Positions 1 to 7,712 of a stretch of DNA of 32,401 bases are shown here, one piece after another; position 1 is the first letter of the stretch; each line of letters begins with the position of its first letter. Source of the stretch: Pseudoalteromonas haloplanktis ATCC 14393 (GTDB lineage Bacteria > Pseudomonadota > Gammaproteobacteria > Enterobacterales > Alteromonadaceae); NCBI RefSeq assembly GCF_000238355.1, contig NZ_AHCA01000024.1:1-32401 (forward strand). The letters run 5' to 3'. The translations under genes were made by a program, and so were the position numbers. Under the pieces are notes generated by a model, which was not told the origin of the DNA, made no database searches, and saw nothing but the letters and a program-made list of their open reading frames with translations.

Positions 1-300
1 GTAATTGGTTACTATGAGAATGATGGATTTAGTTTTAGACTTGCATATAACTGGAAAGATGACTCCTATTTGAAAGGACAAAACTCGTACCTAGGTGTCC
101 AGCCTCGTGTGCAAAAAGCAACAGGCCGTTTGGATCTAGTGACATCATATAAGTTCACAAAGAACTTTAGAGGTTATTTAAGAGGTTACAACTTAACTGA
201 TGAGCAACGTTATGAGTACTGGGGTAACAATGAAAGTGCGGTCTCGCGCGTTGATTACACTGGGCGTATCTATGAAGTAAGCTTTAGCTATAGCTTCTAA
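1..300 (+). CDS. TonB-dependent receptor, C-terminal end (partial)
   Basis: The frame is open from base 1 to the TAA at 298-300, so this is the last ~99 residues of a gene that starts outside the window. The sequence shows alternating amphipathic beta strands, a YNLTDEQRYEY segment and a final strand ending in ...VSFSYSF. A terminal aromatic residue after a strand of this kind is typical of outer-membrane beta-barrels and of TonB-dependent receptors in particular. Receptors of this class import oligosaccharides using TonB energy, and next to sulfatases and rhamnosidases this one probably takes up the PUL substrate. The plug domain, signal peptide and TonB box are not visible, so the substrate cannot be read from this fragment. 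A hairpin terminator follows directly. The barrel assignment is firm; the substrate is inference. Confidence 0.82.
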   Translation, partial: VIGYYENDGFSFRLAYNWKDDSYLKGQNSYLGVQPRVQKATGRLDLVTSYKFTKNFRGYLRGYNLTDEQRYEYWGNNESAVSRVDYTGRIYEVSFSYSF

Positions 301-322
301 AATGTAGTGAAGCACTTATATG

Positions 323-361
323 AAGCCTAACAATGTTGAATATTCATTGTTAGGCTTTTTT
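323..361 (+). terminator. Rho-independent terminator after the TonB receptor
   Basis: A perfect 13-bp stem (AAGCCTAACAATG at 323-335 pairs with CATTGTTAGGCTT at 345-357) encloses a 9-nt loop and is followed by a T run. It lies 22 bp after the receptor stop codon and should end that transcript. Confidence 0.92.
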
Positions 362-434
362 ATTGCTTTTGTCTAATTACTCGTTCTAATATCAGTACTT
401 TCAAGTAATATGATTGGATAAATAAGGATTATGA

Positions 435-812
435 TTAAGCGTGGCTATCTCTAGAATTGCGCTGGATGATTGTTGCTCTGATATGGTTGTAGCTCAAGTT
501 AAATAGGAAAGCGTAAATAGTTATAAAAATAGTCACGCCTAAATTCATTGCAAAAATTCTTCATAAAATCACCGATAAAAATAAGATATAACTGGAATAG
601 TCAATATCAAGAAACCCGCTTCGAATAAAGTGACGTGTAATAGGCGGATTGAAAGCGTACGTTTAGTTTTGTCTCCTTTAAAATATAAATCAAAGACCCA
701 AATAAAAACATAAATCCAAATCATAGCGATACTAGCAATAACTATCATCTTTTATGTAGTGCAGTAACATCATGTGTAGCAAAAATAGCTAAACCGACAT
801 GGCTAAACTCAC
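435..812 (-). pseudogene. Decayed PACE/BTP-family (chlorhexidine efflux-type) transporter
   Basis: The region 301-1006 has no intact gene, but the minus strand holds fragments of a four-helix inner-membrane protein in changing frames. From about 812 the pieces read HVGLAIFATHDVTALHK, then (from 748) IAMIWIYVFIWVFDLYFKGD, RLLHVTLFEAGFLILTIPVIS, and after another frame change LGVTIFITIYAFLFNLSYNH with a natural end RNSRDSHA and TAA at 435-437. The repeated 'R-LH---FE-G' helix and the final 'LG------Y-F-FN--Y-H' helix match my memory of PACE (AceI-like, Pfam BTP) proteins in the right order. Stops and at least two or three frameshifts separate the pieces, and the first helix is missing. It is a dead gene unrelated to the PUL, probably left from the ancestral neighbourhood. 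The remaining bases of the gap (813-1006) show nothing I can assign. Confidence 0.72.
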
Positions 813-1006
813 TGCTATTATTTCAAATGAATTTGAGCACGAGTTGGTTATTGCTGTTGATAAAAGAGTGAAGGAAGCAGATAAGCTAAGGTAAAAGTAT
901 CGTATTACCGGTTACTTATGAGCCAATGGCTGGTTAACGCTAGTGGGATGTTTAATTGGGGGTTGACTTGGTGGGTTTAATTGACACATCAACAATATCA
1001 TTTCAA

Positions 1007-1513
1007 TTAGCCTTTATTAGCTATGTCATGCTTATGTAATTTGTAAATAGTTGTTGAATTAATAATTATCACTGTAGTTTCTAATAAAATTCCACCAAGT
1101 GAACCTACAATCACGTTATTTATAAGCCATAAGCATGAACCAACGAATACCACCAAACGCATCTTGATTCCATTAAGGCAAAACAAAGCATATGTACCAA
1201 TACAGGAACCCACTATGGCGATATAATCTGTCCATTGGCTTATAGTAAAATAACCAATCAACATGGTAAGTATAATGAATAAGCTAGCGACCCATTTCGC
1301 TTTTGTTTGTAATGAAACTGCTGTTCGTCCGACAGCAAATAAAGAACAAAGTGAGGAGGTTACTGCATTTAATAAGTAATAGTGTAACGCATGGTTTAAG
1401 TTCATGACAATCATCATAATTTTAAAATGACGATCATCTTTTTGCATAAAACACAGCATTGCTAATATAAAGCTTATAAATCCTAAAGCTTGAGCAAAAT
1501 AATTATCAAACAC
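1007..1513 (-). CDS. YgjV-like inner-membrane protein
   Basis: This 168-residue protein is almost entirely hydrophobic, with about five or six predicted membrane helices. It opens with an ALGFISFILAML helix followed by a charged QKDDRHFK turn, and it contains WVASLFIILTMLIGYFTI, GTYALFCLNGIKMR and LWLINNVIVGSLGGILLE. These blocks resemble E. coli YgjV (Imp-YgjV family) in order and length (about 170-180 residues); the function of that family is not well defined. The start is the GTG at 1511-1513, preceded by an AGGTGA ribosome-binding site; the overlapping ATG two bases upstream is in another frame. The gene lies 127 bp downstream of the Sel1-type gene on the same strand, further apart than the genes of that operon, so it may be transcribed separately. 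I see no specific tie to polysaccharide use. Confidence 0.7.
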   Translation of the reverse strand: MFDNYFAQALGFISFILAMLCFMQKDDRHFKIMMIVMNLNHALHYYLLNAVTSSLCSLFAVGRTAVSLQTKAKWVASLFIILTMLIGYFTISQWTDYIAIVGSCIGTYALFCLNGIKMRLVVFVGSCLWLINNVIVGSLGGILLETTVIIINSTTIYKLHKHDIANKG

Positions 1514-1640
1514 ATACTCACCTAGTATTATTGCTGTTTTATTAAATGGTAGAACCGATAGTTGTAGCCTCAGGGATATAAAAATTAATCTTAATGAATT
1601 GAAGAGCCAGATATCCTAAGAGGCAGCTGCCCTGACTATG

Positions 1641-3095
1641 TTATTGCTCAGTAATATATACTCTACCAACGGTTGAACGATCTAATAGTGCTTGCCATTC
1701 ACTCGTATCCCAATTCGCGGAGTTGCCTCGTTTAATAGCTGTGCGCATATTACTTACAAATTTACTAAAGTCTCTTGCCTTCCTATCTCGAAAAGATAAA
1801 GCTAACAAATAATAGTACTCAGGGTTATTGGCATGTTTATGCTCAATTTCTTGTAAATCAAGTACGGCAGACTCCACATCAATTAATGATTTATCTTTGG
1901 CGTTAAGCTTAATATCAATTGCTCTGATAGCTGAATTAATATCGCCTTTATTCATTGCGGAGCTGAACCAAAATAATGCTTTTCGTTGATCTTGTTGCAC
2001 CCATGGGCTGGAGTTTAGGATCATGCCTAAGCGATACTCGCTACGAACTAATCCGTATTTGCTCGATTGAGAAATCCAATTGATAGCAGTGGGGATATCT
2101 CGTTGTTCTCTATAAAGCAACAGTCCGTATTCATACATCGCGCCGGGATGCCCAATGTTCGCTAGTGCTAATAGTTTTTTTTCTGCTTCGCCTTCTTCTT
2201 GAGTTAGCCAAGGAAAATTGAGCAAGGCCATCGCATGTTGATATCGTTCGTTTAAGCTTTCTCCTTTTGCCAACTTTCTAGCTACGCGGAGTATTTGGCT
2301 ATACATTTGCTCATTCTCATTTACCAGCGTTGATTTTGAATGGCCAGCTGCACCAAGAAATACGCGATGAACAAAATCAATATGATGGCCATTAATTGAA
2401 GGTTTAGGTTGTGGGAAATGTACGAACTCTTCAATCAACCTTGAAACGGGCCCGCCTAATTTTTGCACTTCGAAATAATTACGCACAGATCCATCAGGGG
2501 CAATATCTATGTCTAAAATTAAATAGGGCTCTTTTGGCGTAGACATAAAAAAAGCATCTTCATTACCGCCTTCTTCAATCGCTAAATTGTTCATATTAGC
2601 AATTGAATTGTCAACGAAGTCTTCACTATAAAATACAGGCTCTAATTGGGCTTTATCATCAAATGTAACCCGTGCAGTTATTGTATCTTGTTTAAGCACG
2701 GGGAAATACTTTGCATCAATAACACTTTTACCCTGTTTGCTTTTATAGTCATTCATGACTTTTTTAAAAGCTGCCTGAGATTCTGTTGGTAGTTTTAGTA
2801 AGGTATTGTCGATGACTTTCTGCGCATCAAAATAGTTATATTCTGCTGCTAAAGAGTAATAGATAAGCGCATTAATAATATCTTGTTCTACGCCTAAGCC
2901 CTTGGCATAAATTCGTGCTAGTTGATAATAAGCATGAGGGTTACCTAGCTGTGCTGCTTCTAGATAGCCAGATTTTGCCAAGTCGTAGTGTTGGGCAGTA
3001 AAATAGCTGTCAGTTTTTAGTATGTCCGCAGCCGTCAAGGTCGAGGCATATATTGCTGTTGCGAACAACAGCCATTTTGTATTCTTCTTCATCAT
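1641..3095 (-). CDS. Periplasmic Sel1-repeat protein with a TonB-C-like middle domain
   Basis: The likely start is the ATG at 3093-3095 (or the next codon, 3090-3092), with GGA just upstream; an upstream TTG at 3104 is in frame but less likely. The first ~22 residues (MMKKNTKWLLFATAIYASTL) form a Sec signal peptide. Residues ~30-100 and ~300-400 contain Sel1/TPR-like helical repeats, for example GNPHAYYQLARIYAKGLGV and GHPGAMYEYGLLLYREQRD. Between them, around residues 150-250, a stretch with ILDIDIAPDGSVRN, then FPQPKP and a final strand resembles the C-terminal domain of TonB-type proteins, though the match is weak. Sel1 repeats usually mediate protein contacts. It is the last gene of the DUF4861-rhaM-GH5 unit, 33 bp after the GH5-like stop. 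An accessory or scaffolding role in uptake is possible; nothing shows catalysis. The Sel1 call is confident, the TonB-C call is tentative. Confidence 0.68.
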   Translation of the reverse strand: MMKKNTKWLLFATAIYASTLTAADILKTDSYFTAQHYDLAKSGYLEAAQLGNPHAYYQLARIYAKGLGVEQDIINALIYYSLAAEYNYFDAQKVIDNTLLKLPTESQAAFKKVMNDYKSKQGKSVIDAKYFPVLKQDTITARVTFDDKAQLEPVFYSEDFVDNSIANMNNLAIEEGGNEDAFFMSTPKEPYLILDIDIAPDGSVRNYFEVQKLGGPVSRLIEEFVHFPQPKPSINGHHIDFVHRVFLGAAGHSKSTLVNENEQMYSQILRVARKLAKGESLNERYQHAMALLNFPWLTQEEGEAEKKLLALANIGHPGAMYEYGLLLYREQRDIPTAINWISQSSKYGLVRSEYRLGMILNSSPWVQQDQRKALFWFSSAMNKGDINSAIRAIDIKLNAKDKSLIDVESAVLDLQEIEHKHANNPEYYYLLALSFRDRKARDFSKFVSNMRTAIKRGNSANWDTSEWQALLDRSTVGRVYITEQ

Positions 3096-3128
3096 ATTTT
3101 CCAATAATGATAGCCATTAATATGAGCG

Positions 3129-4547
3129 TTATTTGCCAATTTTTACTGCTGGATCAGGTTCTTTATATATTCCAGGTTTAATTTTAATATTAATTTGTGC
3201 TTTATTTTTGGGCCACGATAGTATAATGAGTTGCTGTCTATCCTTATCCCAAACTACCTTACTTGGTTGTGTATTTTTGGTTGAGTGATGAACATCTAAA
3301 CCTGCTTTTATCGGGCTTTTACTCATAATGAGGTCATCGCCGATGTAGACAGTAAATCCATCTGGATAATGCCTATCTGCACCAACAAAAATACGTGAAA
3401 CCCCTTTAGCATTATCACTTGTGATATTTAAATCTAATGTGCGTGTCGCAAAGTGAAATTTAAAGTTTTTGATGTCACCGGCAATTAGTTGTGGGTATGG
3501 GCGTGCAATAATGTCAGTTATATACTTTCTTTCTACAGTACCAATTGCTTGTTCATCACTGAAAATAGCCCAAGTAGAAGGACCACCTGGTAAAAAGTTT
3601 TGATAACTACGATTGCCTAGAAACCATGCTTTAATTGAGCCAACCCCCATTTCATCAAAAATTTCAGCTGTTTTTATATAAAACTCAATGTAATTTAGTT
3701 GTTCTTTGACTGAGTTATCTGTTGTTACTAGAGTAGGGAATCCCCATTCACCAATGAGTATCGGTGCACCTAATAACTGAGATTCTTTATCAAATCTTTC
3801 CATCGTTGGAGCTATGTAATCTAAATGCTCTTGGTAGATATGTGGGGCAAAAATAATATTTTTACGATCTATTCTTTTTGTTATTTCTGCATATTGGTTT
3901 TTGTTGATGGCATCGCCTTTATTCATGAAAATGGTTTGTATTAAAAACTGTTTATTGTCGCTGTAAGGAATAGCAGCATCGATAATTTTTTCATATAGCG
4001 GGATCAAATAGCGACGAGTTAGCTGATCGTAAGAAATATCCATATCTTTTTTACGAGGCTCATTAACTAAATCATATCCAATCACATAATCATCATCTTT
4101 AAACGCTTCCCATATATGCTTCCAAGCATTGATATAAGTTTCTTGTTCATTACTTTTGTTTAGGTATAACTCTTCCCACGAAAAATCAGTTGCACCATAA
4201 ACAGTCATTTTAAATACTGTTTTAATGCCAGCCTCGCGGCCTAACTTAGTGGCACGTTTAACTCTGGCTAAATATTCAGGTTCAAACGTGTTGTCGCCAA
4301 GCTCACTTAATTTGCCCATTTCAAGTCGAATAACTTGAACATTGGCACCCATTCTTACCATTCTTAAATAGTCTTCAGGGTTGAAGTCCACCGCACCTGC
4401 ATGGTCATTGGTATTAATGACATAACCTCTAGGGATCATATGTCTACCATCATTATCTCTTAAACCGTGTTTAATATCAGCAAAACTAAATGGTGATAAT
4501 AACCATATCGTTACTAGTACCAAAACCTTACAAATGCGATGTGACAT
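3129..4547 (-). CDS. GH5-like secreted glycoside hydrolase
   Basis: The 472-residue protein has a Sec signal peptide (residues ~1-23, ending SPFSFA) followed by a TIM barrel of the GH5/cellulase clan up to ~residue 345. Visible landmarks are RGYVINTNDH, a GYDLVNEP strand with the probable acid/base E163, an APHIYQEH strand, and ILIGEWGFPT with the probable nucleophile E267. The two glutamates are about 100 residues apart, as expected for GH5. The last ~110 residues look like a beta-rich C-terminal domain of the type found in endoglycoceramidase-like members. The ATG at 4545-4547 has a good AGGAG site. It is 15 bp behind rhaM and co-transcribed with it. The exact specificity cannot be read; in this context it should cleave a neutral beta-linkage in the rhamnose-rich polymer or its side chains. 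No catalytic residue appears missing. Confidence 0.78.
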   Translation of the reverse strand: MSHRICKVLVLVTIWLLSPFSFADIKHGLRDNDGRHMIPRGYVINTNDHAGAVDFNPEDYLRMVRMGANVQVIRLEMGKLSELGDNTFEPEYLARVKRATKLGREAGIKTVFKMTVYGATDFSWEELYLNKSNEQETYINAWKHIWEAFKDDDYVIGYDLVNEPRKKDMDISYDQLTRRYLIPLYEKIIDAAIPYSDNKQFLIQTIFMNKGDAINKNQYAEITKRIDRKNIIFAPHIYQEHLDYIAPTMERFDKESQLLGAPILIGEWGFPTLVTTDNSVKEQLNYIEFYIKTAEIFDEMGVGSIKAWFLGNRSYQNFLPGGPSTWAIFSDEQAIGTVERKYITDIIARPYPQLIAGDIKNFKFHFATRTLDLNITSDNAKGVSRIFVGADRHYPDGFTVYIGDDLIMSKSPIKAGLDVHHSTKNTQPSKVVWDKDRQQLIILSWPKNKAQINIKIKPGIYKEPDPAVKIGK

Positions 4548-4562
4548 AACGACTCCTATATT

Positions 4563-4877
4563 TTAATCTAAGTGGAATACCTGTTCGATAGGTGTAACAA
4601 TCGGCGAATTGTCGGCGTTTGTTTCCATAATGTCAGACATAAATGCCCACCACTTTTTAACAATTGGTGTAAGTGGTAAGTCGTCCATTTTGTGATCATT
4701 AGTTCTTTTCAAAACAGCAAATAGTGTGTTTGACGATGGCTCATGAAATATTGAGTAATCAGATACACCTGCGTTTTTTAGCTCTATAACTAGTTCAGGC
4801 CAGATCTCGTCATGACGCTTTTTATATTCAGCTTCATTGCCTGCTAGTAAAGTCATGGTGAATGCAATTTTTTCCAT
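4563..4877 (-). CDS. rhaM: L-rhamnose mutarotase
   Basis: At 104 residues this is the usual length of RhaM (EC 5.1.3.32), which interconverts alpha- and beta-L-rhamnopyranose. Family motifs are all present: RRH-type KRHDEIWPEL near the N-terminus with H22 at the same position as the catalytic histidine of E. coli RhaM, AGVSDYSIF in the middle, and WWAFMSDIM plus NADNSP near the C-terminus. The enzyme is a cytoplasmic dimer in the known cases, and there is no signal peptide here. The ATG at 4875-4877 follows an AGGT site. It sits 13 bp behind the DUF4861 gene and 15 bp ahead of the GH5-like gene, so the three are one transcript. It is the clearest indicator in the window that free L-rhamnose is a product of the pathway. 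Confidence 0.93.
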   Translation of the reverse strand: MEKIAFTMTLLAGNEAEYKKRHDEIWPELVIELKNAGVSDYSIFHEPSSNTLFAVLKRTNDHKMDDLPLTPIVKKWWAFMSDIMETNADNSPIVTPIEQVFHLD

Positions 4878-4890
4878 GTTAATACCTATA

Positions 4891-5808
4891 TTATTTTTTA
4901 AATGTATCTAAATAGTTTTGCCATTGAGCACGTGTTGTAATCTCGCCTGCTGCTTCCCATGCAAAACCAGCATGGTACTCAAGTGAGCCATCTTTATCTG
5001 ATTTTGTGAATATCCATATGTGACTCTCGTCTTTTGCTTGTTTAGCTATATGTTGAATATCTTGTACTTTAGAAGGATCTATAATCGCGCCGGTACCGAG
5101 AGCTATGCCGTCAAACATTTCCCAAGCAGAGATTCGCCCTGTTTGCTTATTATGCGCCACTAAGGCTTTCTCATCATGAGTTGTAACGCCGATAGCAATT
5201 GGGAGTGAGGCCGGTTTACCATTGAGTTTGAACGTGGAGTTGACTTTATAAAGGTTAGAGCCCATTGAGAGAGAAATCGTTTTTGATTCGTTAACTAACC
5301 CTAGTGGTGTTTGCCATTCATATTGAAGAGTGAATATAACTTTTTCTGGGCCATTTTGCTGAATTTCAAAACTTTTATAGTTATGGGCTGTATAATCCTT
5401 ACCATCAACCCAAACTGCAGAACCACCAACACCACGACTAATACCGACATGGTATGGGTCATAACCCTCACCTGAGTCTGTGTGGTATGAAGCGGTGCCT
5501 TTAAATGCTTGGTCGTACCATTTATCTATGATCGAGTAATCAACCTTTTTTAGCCAAGCATCCACGCCACTCGCGTGTCCTTTTATAGGGGCTGCTGGTC
5601 CATACACTCGAAAAGCAACTTTATCATTCTCCCATGCAAAGTCGTCCTGTCGTTTAGGGACATATACAGCATATGCCTTTACTTCTTTCGCGTAGGTATT
5701 TTGCTCTTGAACTACGGTTGAGGTTGCATCTGCACAGCCGGTTAACACAGCATAGCTGGTGGCTATAACGAGCAATGAAGATGTTTTTAAATTAAGCGAT
5801 TTTTTCAT
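4891..5808 (-). CDS. DUF4861 family lipoprotein
   Basis: The 305-residue protein starts with a lipoprotein signal (lipobox LTGC, acylated C25), so it is membrane-anchored on the periplasmic side or surface-exposed. The body matches my memory of DUF4861: RQDDFAWENDKVAFRVYGPA at the start, a VDAWLKKVDY block, GEGYDPYHVGISRGVGGSA, then a beta-rich half including LSMGSNLYKVNSTF and a terminal EYHAGFAWEAAGEI. Such proteins are common in rhamnose/uronate PULs of Bacteroidetes and marine gammaproteobacteria, often as domains beside GH105 or other hydrolases. I recall, without being able to confirm it, that an enzyme from an ulvan PUL with this kind of sequence was described as an oligosaccharide dehydratase. 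The ATG at 5806-5808 follows an AGGT site. It is the first gene of the minus-strand unit, facing the divergent control region. Family is confident, activity is not. Confidence 0.8.
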   Translation of the reverse strand: MKKSLNLKTSSLLVIATSYAVLTGCADATSTVVQEQNTYAKEVKAYAVYVPKRQDDFAWENDKVAFRVYGPAAPIKGHASGVDAWLKKVDYSIIDKWYDQAFKGTASYHTDSGEGYDPYHVGISRGVGGSAVWVDGKDYTAHNYKSFEIQQNGPEKVIFTLQYEWQTPLGLVNESKTISLSMGSNLYKVNSTFKLNGKPASLPIAIGVTTHDEKALVAHNKQTGRISAWEMFDGIALGTGAIIDPSKVQDIQHIAKQAKDESHIWIFTKSDKDGSLEYHAGFAWEAAGEITTRAQWQNYLDTFKK

Positions 5809-5965
5809 CGTAATACCTATTTATCGTGTGTTTATAATGAGTTAACTGTGCACTTTTTAATTATTCAATGCGCCATAGTTATATTAATTATCCTGCACTT
5901 TATATTTCAAATTAGCGAACATAGGAGCGACTTGGCTGAGAGTTAATATATTTTGTTGCATCTAC

Positions 5966-6000
5966 GTGATTGATATTGCATCATTGTGACTAATATTGCA
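5966..6000. promoter_or_regulatory. 20-bp-phased direct repeats, probable activator site
   Basis: Two copies of GTGAYTRATATTGCA lie at 5966-5980 and 5986-6000, exactly 20 bp apart (two helical turns). A weaker third unit ending in TTGCA at 5956-5960 keeps the same period. They lie in the 263-bp region between the divergent DUF4861 and sulfatase genes, 72 bp before the sulfatase start. Direct repeats on one face of the helix are typical of AraC-type and related activators; the regulator itself is not in this window. Confidence 0.55.
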
Positions 6001-6023
6001 ATTTAATGTGTTAATCTTGACTG

Positions 6024-6029
6024 TATAAA
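6024..6029 (+). promoter_or_regulatory. Possible -10 element for the sulfatase-MFS operon
   Basis: TATAAA lies 43 bp before the sulfatase start and ~23 bp after the direct repeats. The place where a -35 box should be (about 6001-6006) is AT-rich and off consensus and directly abuts the second repeat. That fits an activator-dependent promoter, but the call rests on position and one hexamer. Confidence 0.3.
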
Positions 6030-6071
6030 GTTGATCTCAATTGCAGCAACTAGAGCAGGGGGGGATAAATT

Positions 6072-7538
6072 TTGAATAGACGAAAGTTTCTCATTGGTAG
6101 TGCTGGTTTGGCTGCAGCAACCATGACTGCATACGAGCTTGACTGGTTAACTCAATTAAAGAAAGAATACCCGAATGTGTTAATGCTAATTATTGATGAT
6201 TTAAATGATTGGATTGGGCCACTAGCTGGGCACCCAAACACAAAAACGCCTAATATTGACCGACTCGCCAACATGGGAACGGTGTTTACCAATGCGCATG
6301 CTCCCGCTCCTTTATGTGGTCCATCACGTGCGAGTATTATGACGGGGCTTGCTCCCTCATCAACGGGGATATATGGGCACATTCATGATAAAGATATTAA
6401 AAATGCAAACGATAAAGCCAGCCAATCTATTTTTTTAAGCGAGTACTTTAGAAAGCATGGTTACTACACTGCAGCTGTTGGTAAAGTTTTTCATGAACGA
6501 GTAGCGCCAGATAGCTTTGATACCTATGGCGGTCGTACAGCGGGGTTTGGCCCGTATCCACAAAGCAGAATGAAATGGCATGATCCACGCACAAATACTG
6601 ACTGGGGGGCATTTCCCGATACAGATCAGCAGATGCCAGATTATGAATCAGCGCAATGGCTTGCGAAGCAGCTTGCGATGGATTATGACAAGCCATTTTT
6701 TATGGTAGGTGGTTTTTTACGCCCGCATGTGCCTTGGCATGTACCTCAGAAGTGGTTTGATATGCATCCTGTCGAAGAGCTTGAATTACCGGCATACTTT
6801 AAAAATGATTTAGATGATGTGCCAGAGATTGCCACGCAAGTATCTGAATTACCTATGATGCCTACCACTGAATGGGCTATTGAAAGTGGTGAGTGGAAAA
6901 ATATGGTTCAAGCATATTTAGCAAGTATTTCATTTGTTGACTCTTGTGTCGGAACTGTACTTGATGCGCTTGAAAAAAGTGAATATGCGGATAACACGGC
7001 TATTGTTCTATGGGGAGATCATGGTTACCAATTAGGAGAAAAAGGTAAGTTCGCTAAAATGGCTTTATGGGAAAGAGCAACTCGCACACCATTAATAATC
7101 AAACCACCCAAGTCATCTGGTGGACAAGTAAGTAACCGTCCTGTCAGTTTACTTGATTTATACCCTACGCTTATCAAAATGTGTGGGTTACCTGAAAACC
7201 CGTTAAATCAAGGGCAAGATTTATCACCATTGCTAAATAACCCAGATGCGCAATGGGAGCATGCAGCAGTCACAACGTATGGCCCAAATAACCATGCAGT
7301 GAAAACAGAGCGTTATCGCTATATACGCTACGAAGACGGTAGTGAAGAGTTATACGACCATGAAAATGATAAGAATGAATGGCATAACGTCGCTGAGGCA
7401 GACGAGTATAAAAATGTGAAAGCGCGTTTATCTGCCTTTCTGCCTAAAGAAAATGCCAGTTGGTCTGCTGCTTCATACTATACAGGTAACCCGTATTTTT
7501 CAGATTTGACCGAAAGATCATTAACAAAGAGTAAGTAA
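6072..7538 (+). CDS. Type I sulfatase, iduronate-2-sulfatase-like, with Tat-like signal
   Basis: This 488-residue protein is a formylglycine-dependent S1 sulfatase. Metal ligands D42-D43 lie in LMLIIDDLND, the C-x-P-S-R maturation motif LCGPSRASIMTG provides C82 as the future formylglycine, and GDHG (D316, H317) followed by LGEKGKF supplies the second metal/substrate cluster. The overall pattern (HPNTKTPNIDRLA, GFLRPHVPWHVP) is that of iduronate-2-sulfatase-like enzymes; subfamily S1_7 is a plausible but unchecked assignment. The start is a TTG at 6072 behind a run of seven G bases; the next in-frame ATG would remove the N-terminal NRRKFLIGSAGLAAA, which looks like a twin-arginine signal, so TTG is preferred. 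It begins the plus-strand operon, divergent from the DUF4861 gene. It probably removes sulfate from uronate or rhamnose residues in the periplasm. Substrate position is unknown. Confidence 0.9.
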   Translation: MNRRKFLIGSAGLAAATMTAYELDWLTQLKKEYPNVLMLIIDDLNDWIGPLAGHPNTKTPNIDRLANMGTVFTNAHAPAPLCGPSRASIMTGLAPSSTGIYGHIHDKDIKNANDKASQSIFLSEYFRKHGYYTAAVGKVFHERVAPDSFDTYGGRTAGFGPYPQSRMKWHDPRTNTDWGAFPDTDQQMPDYESAQWLAKQLAMDYDKPFFMVGGFLRPHVPWHVPQKWFDMHPVEELELPAYFKNDLDDVPEIATQVSELPMMPTTEWAIESGEWKNMVQAYLASISFVDSCVGTVLDALEKSEYADNTAIVLWGDHGYQLGEKGKFAKMALWERATRTPLIIKPPKSSGGQVSNRPVSLLDLYPTLIKMCGLPENPLNQGQDLSPLLNNPDAQWEHAAVTTYGPNNHAVKTERYRYIRYEDGSEELYDHENDKNEWHNVAEADEYKNVKARLSAFLPKENASWSAASYYTGNPYFSDLTERSLTKSK

Positions 7539-7712
7539 TAAACCCGCGGAAAAAAATAGCTTGTTGGTAAAAACTAAATATTCAACGGTTTTAGAGAAAC
7601 ACTTGGATTTTGAACAAATAGAAAGGGATTTAGCTCTATTTAAATAAAGTTTGATATGCAGATATCGAATTAAAATTCTATAAAGATAACAACACACACA
7701 ATTTGGATAATT

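Noticed and set aside
796..891. Small plus-strand frame starting MAKLTAIISNEFEHE at the edge of the PACE pseudogene
   Set aside because: Only 31 codons with no clear ribosome-binding site; a resemblance to the start of PfpI/DJ-1-type proteins is too short to trust.
1622..1631. 10-bp perfect palindrome GGCAGCTGCC between the Sel1-type and YgjV-like genes
   Set aside because: No loop, no T run and no second copy nearby; palindromes of this size occur by chance.
7616..7645. Short inverted repeat AAATAGA/TCTATTT between the first sulfatase and the MFS gene
   Set aside because: Seven AT-rich pairs with a 12-nt loop; weak and without a T tract.
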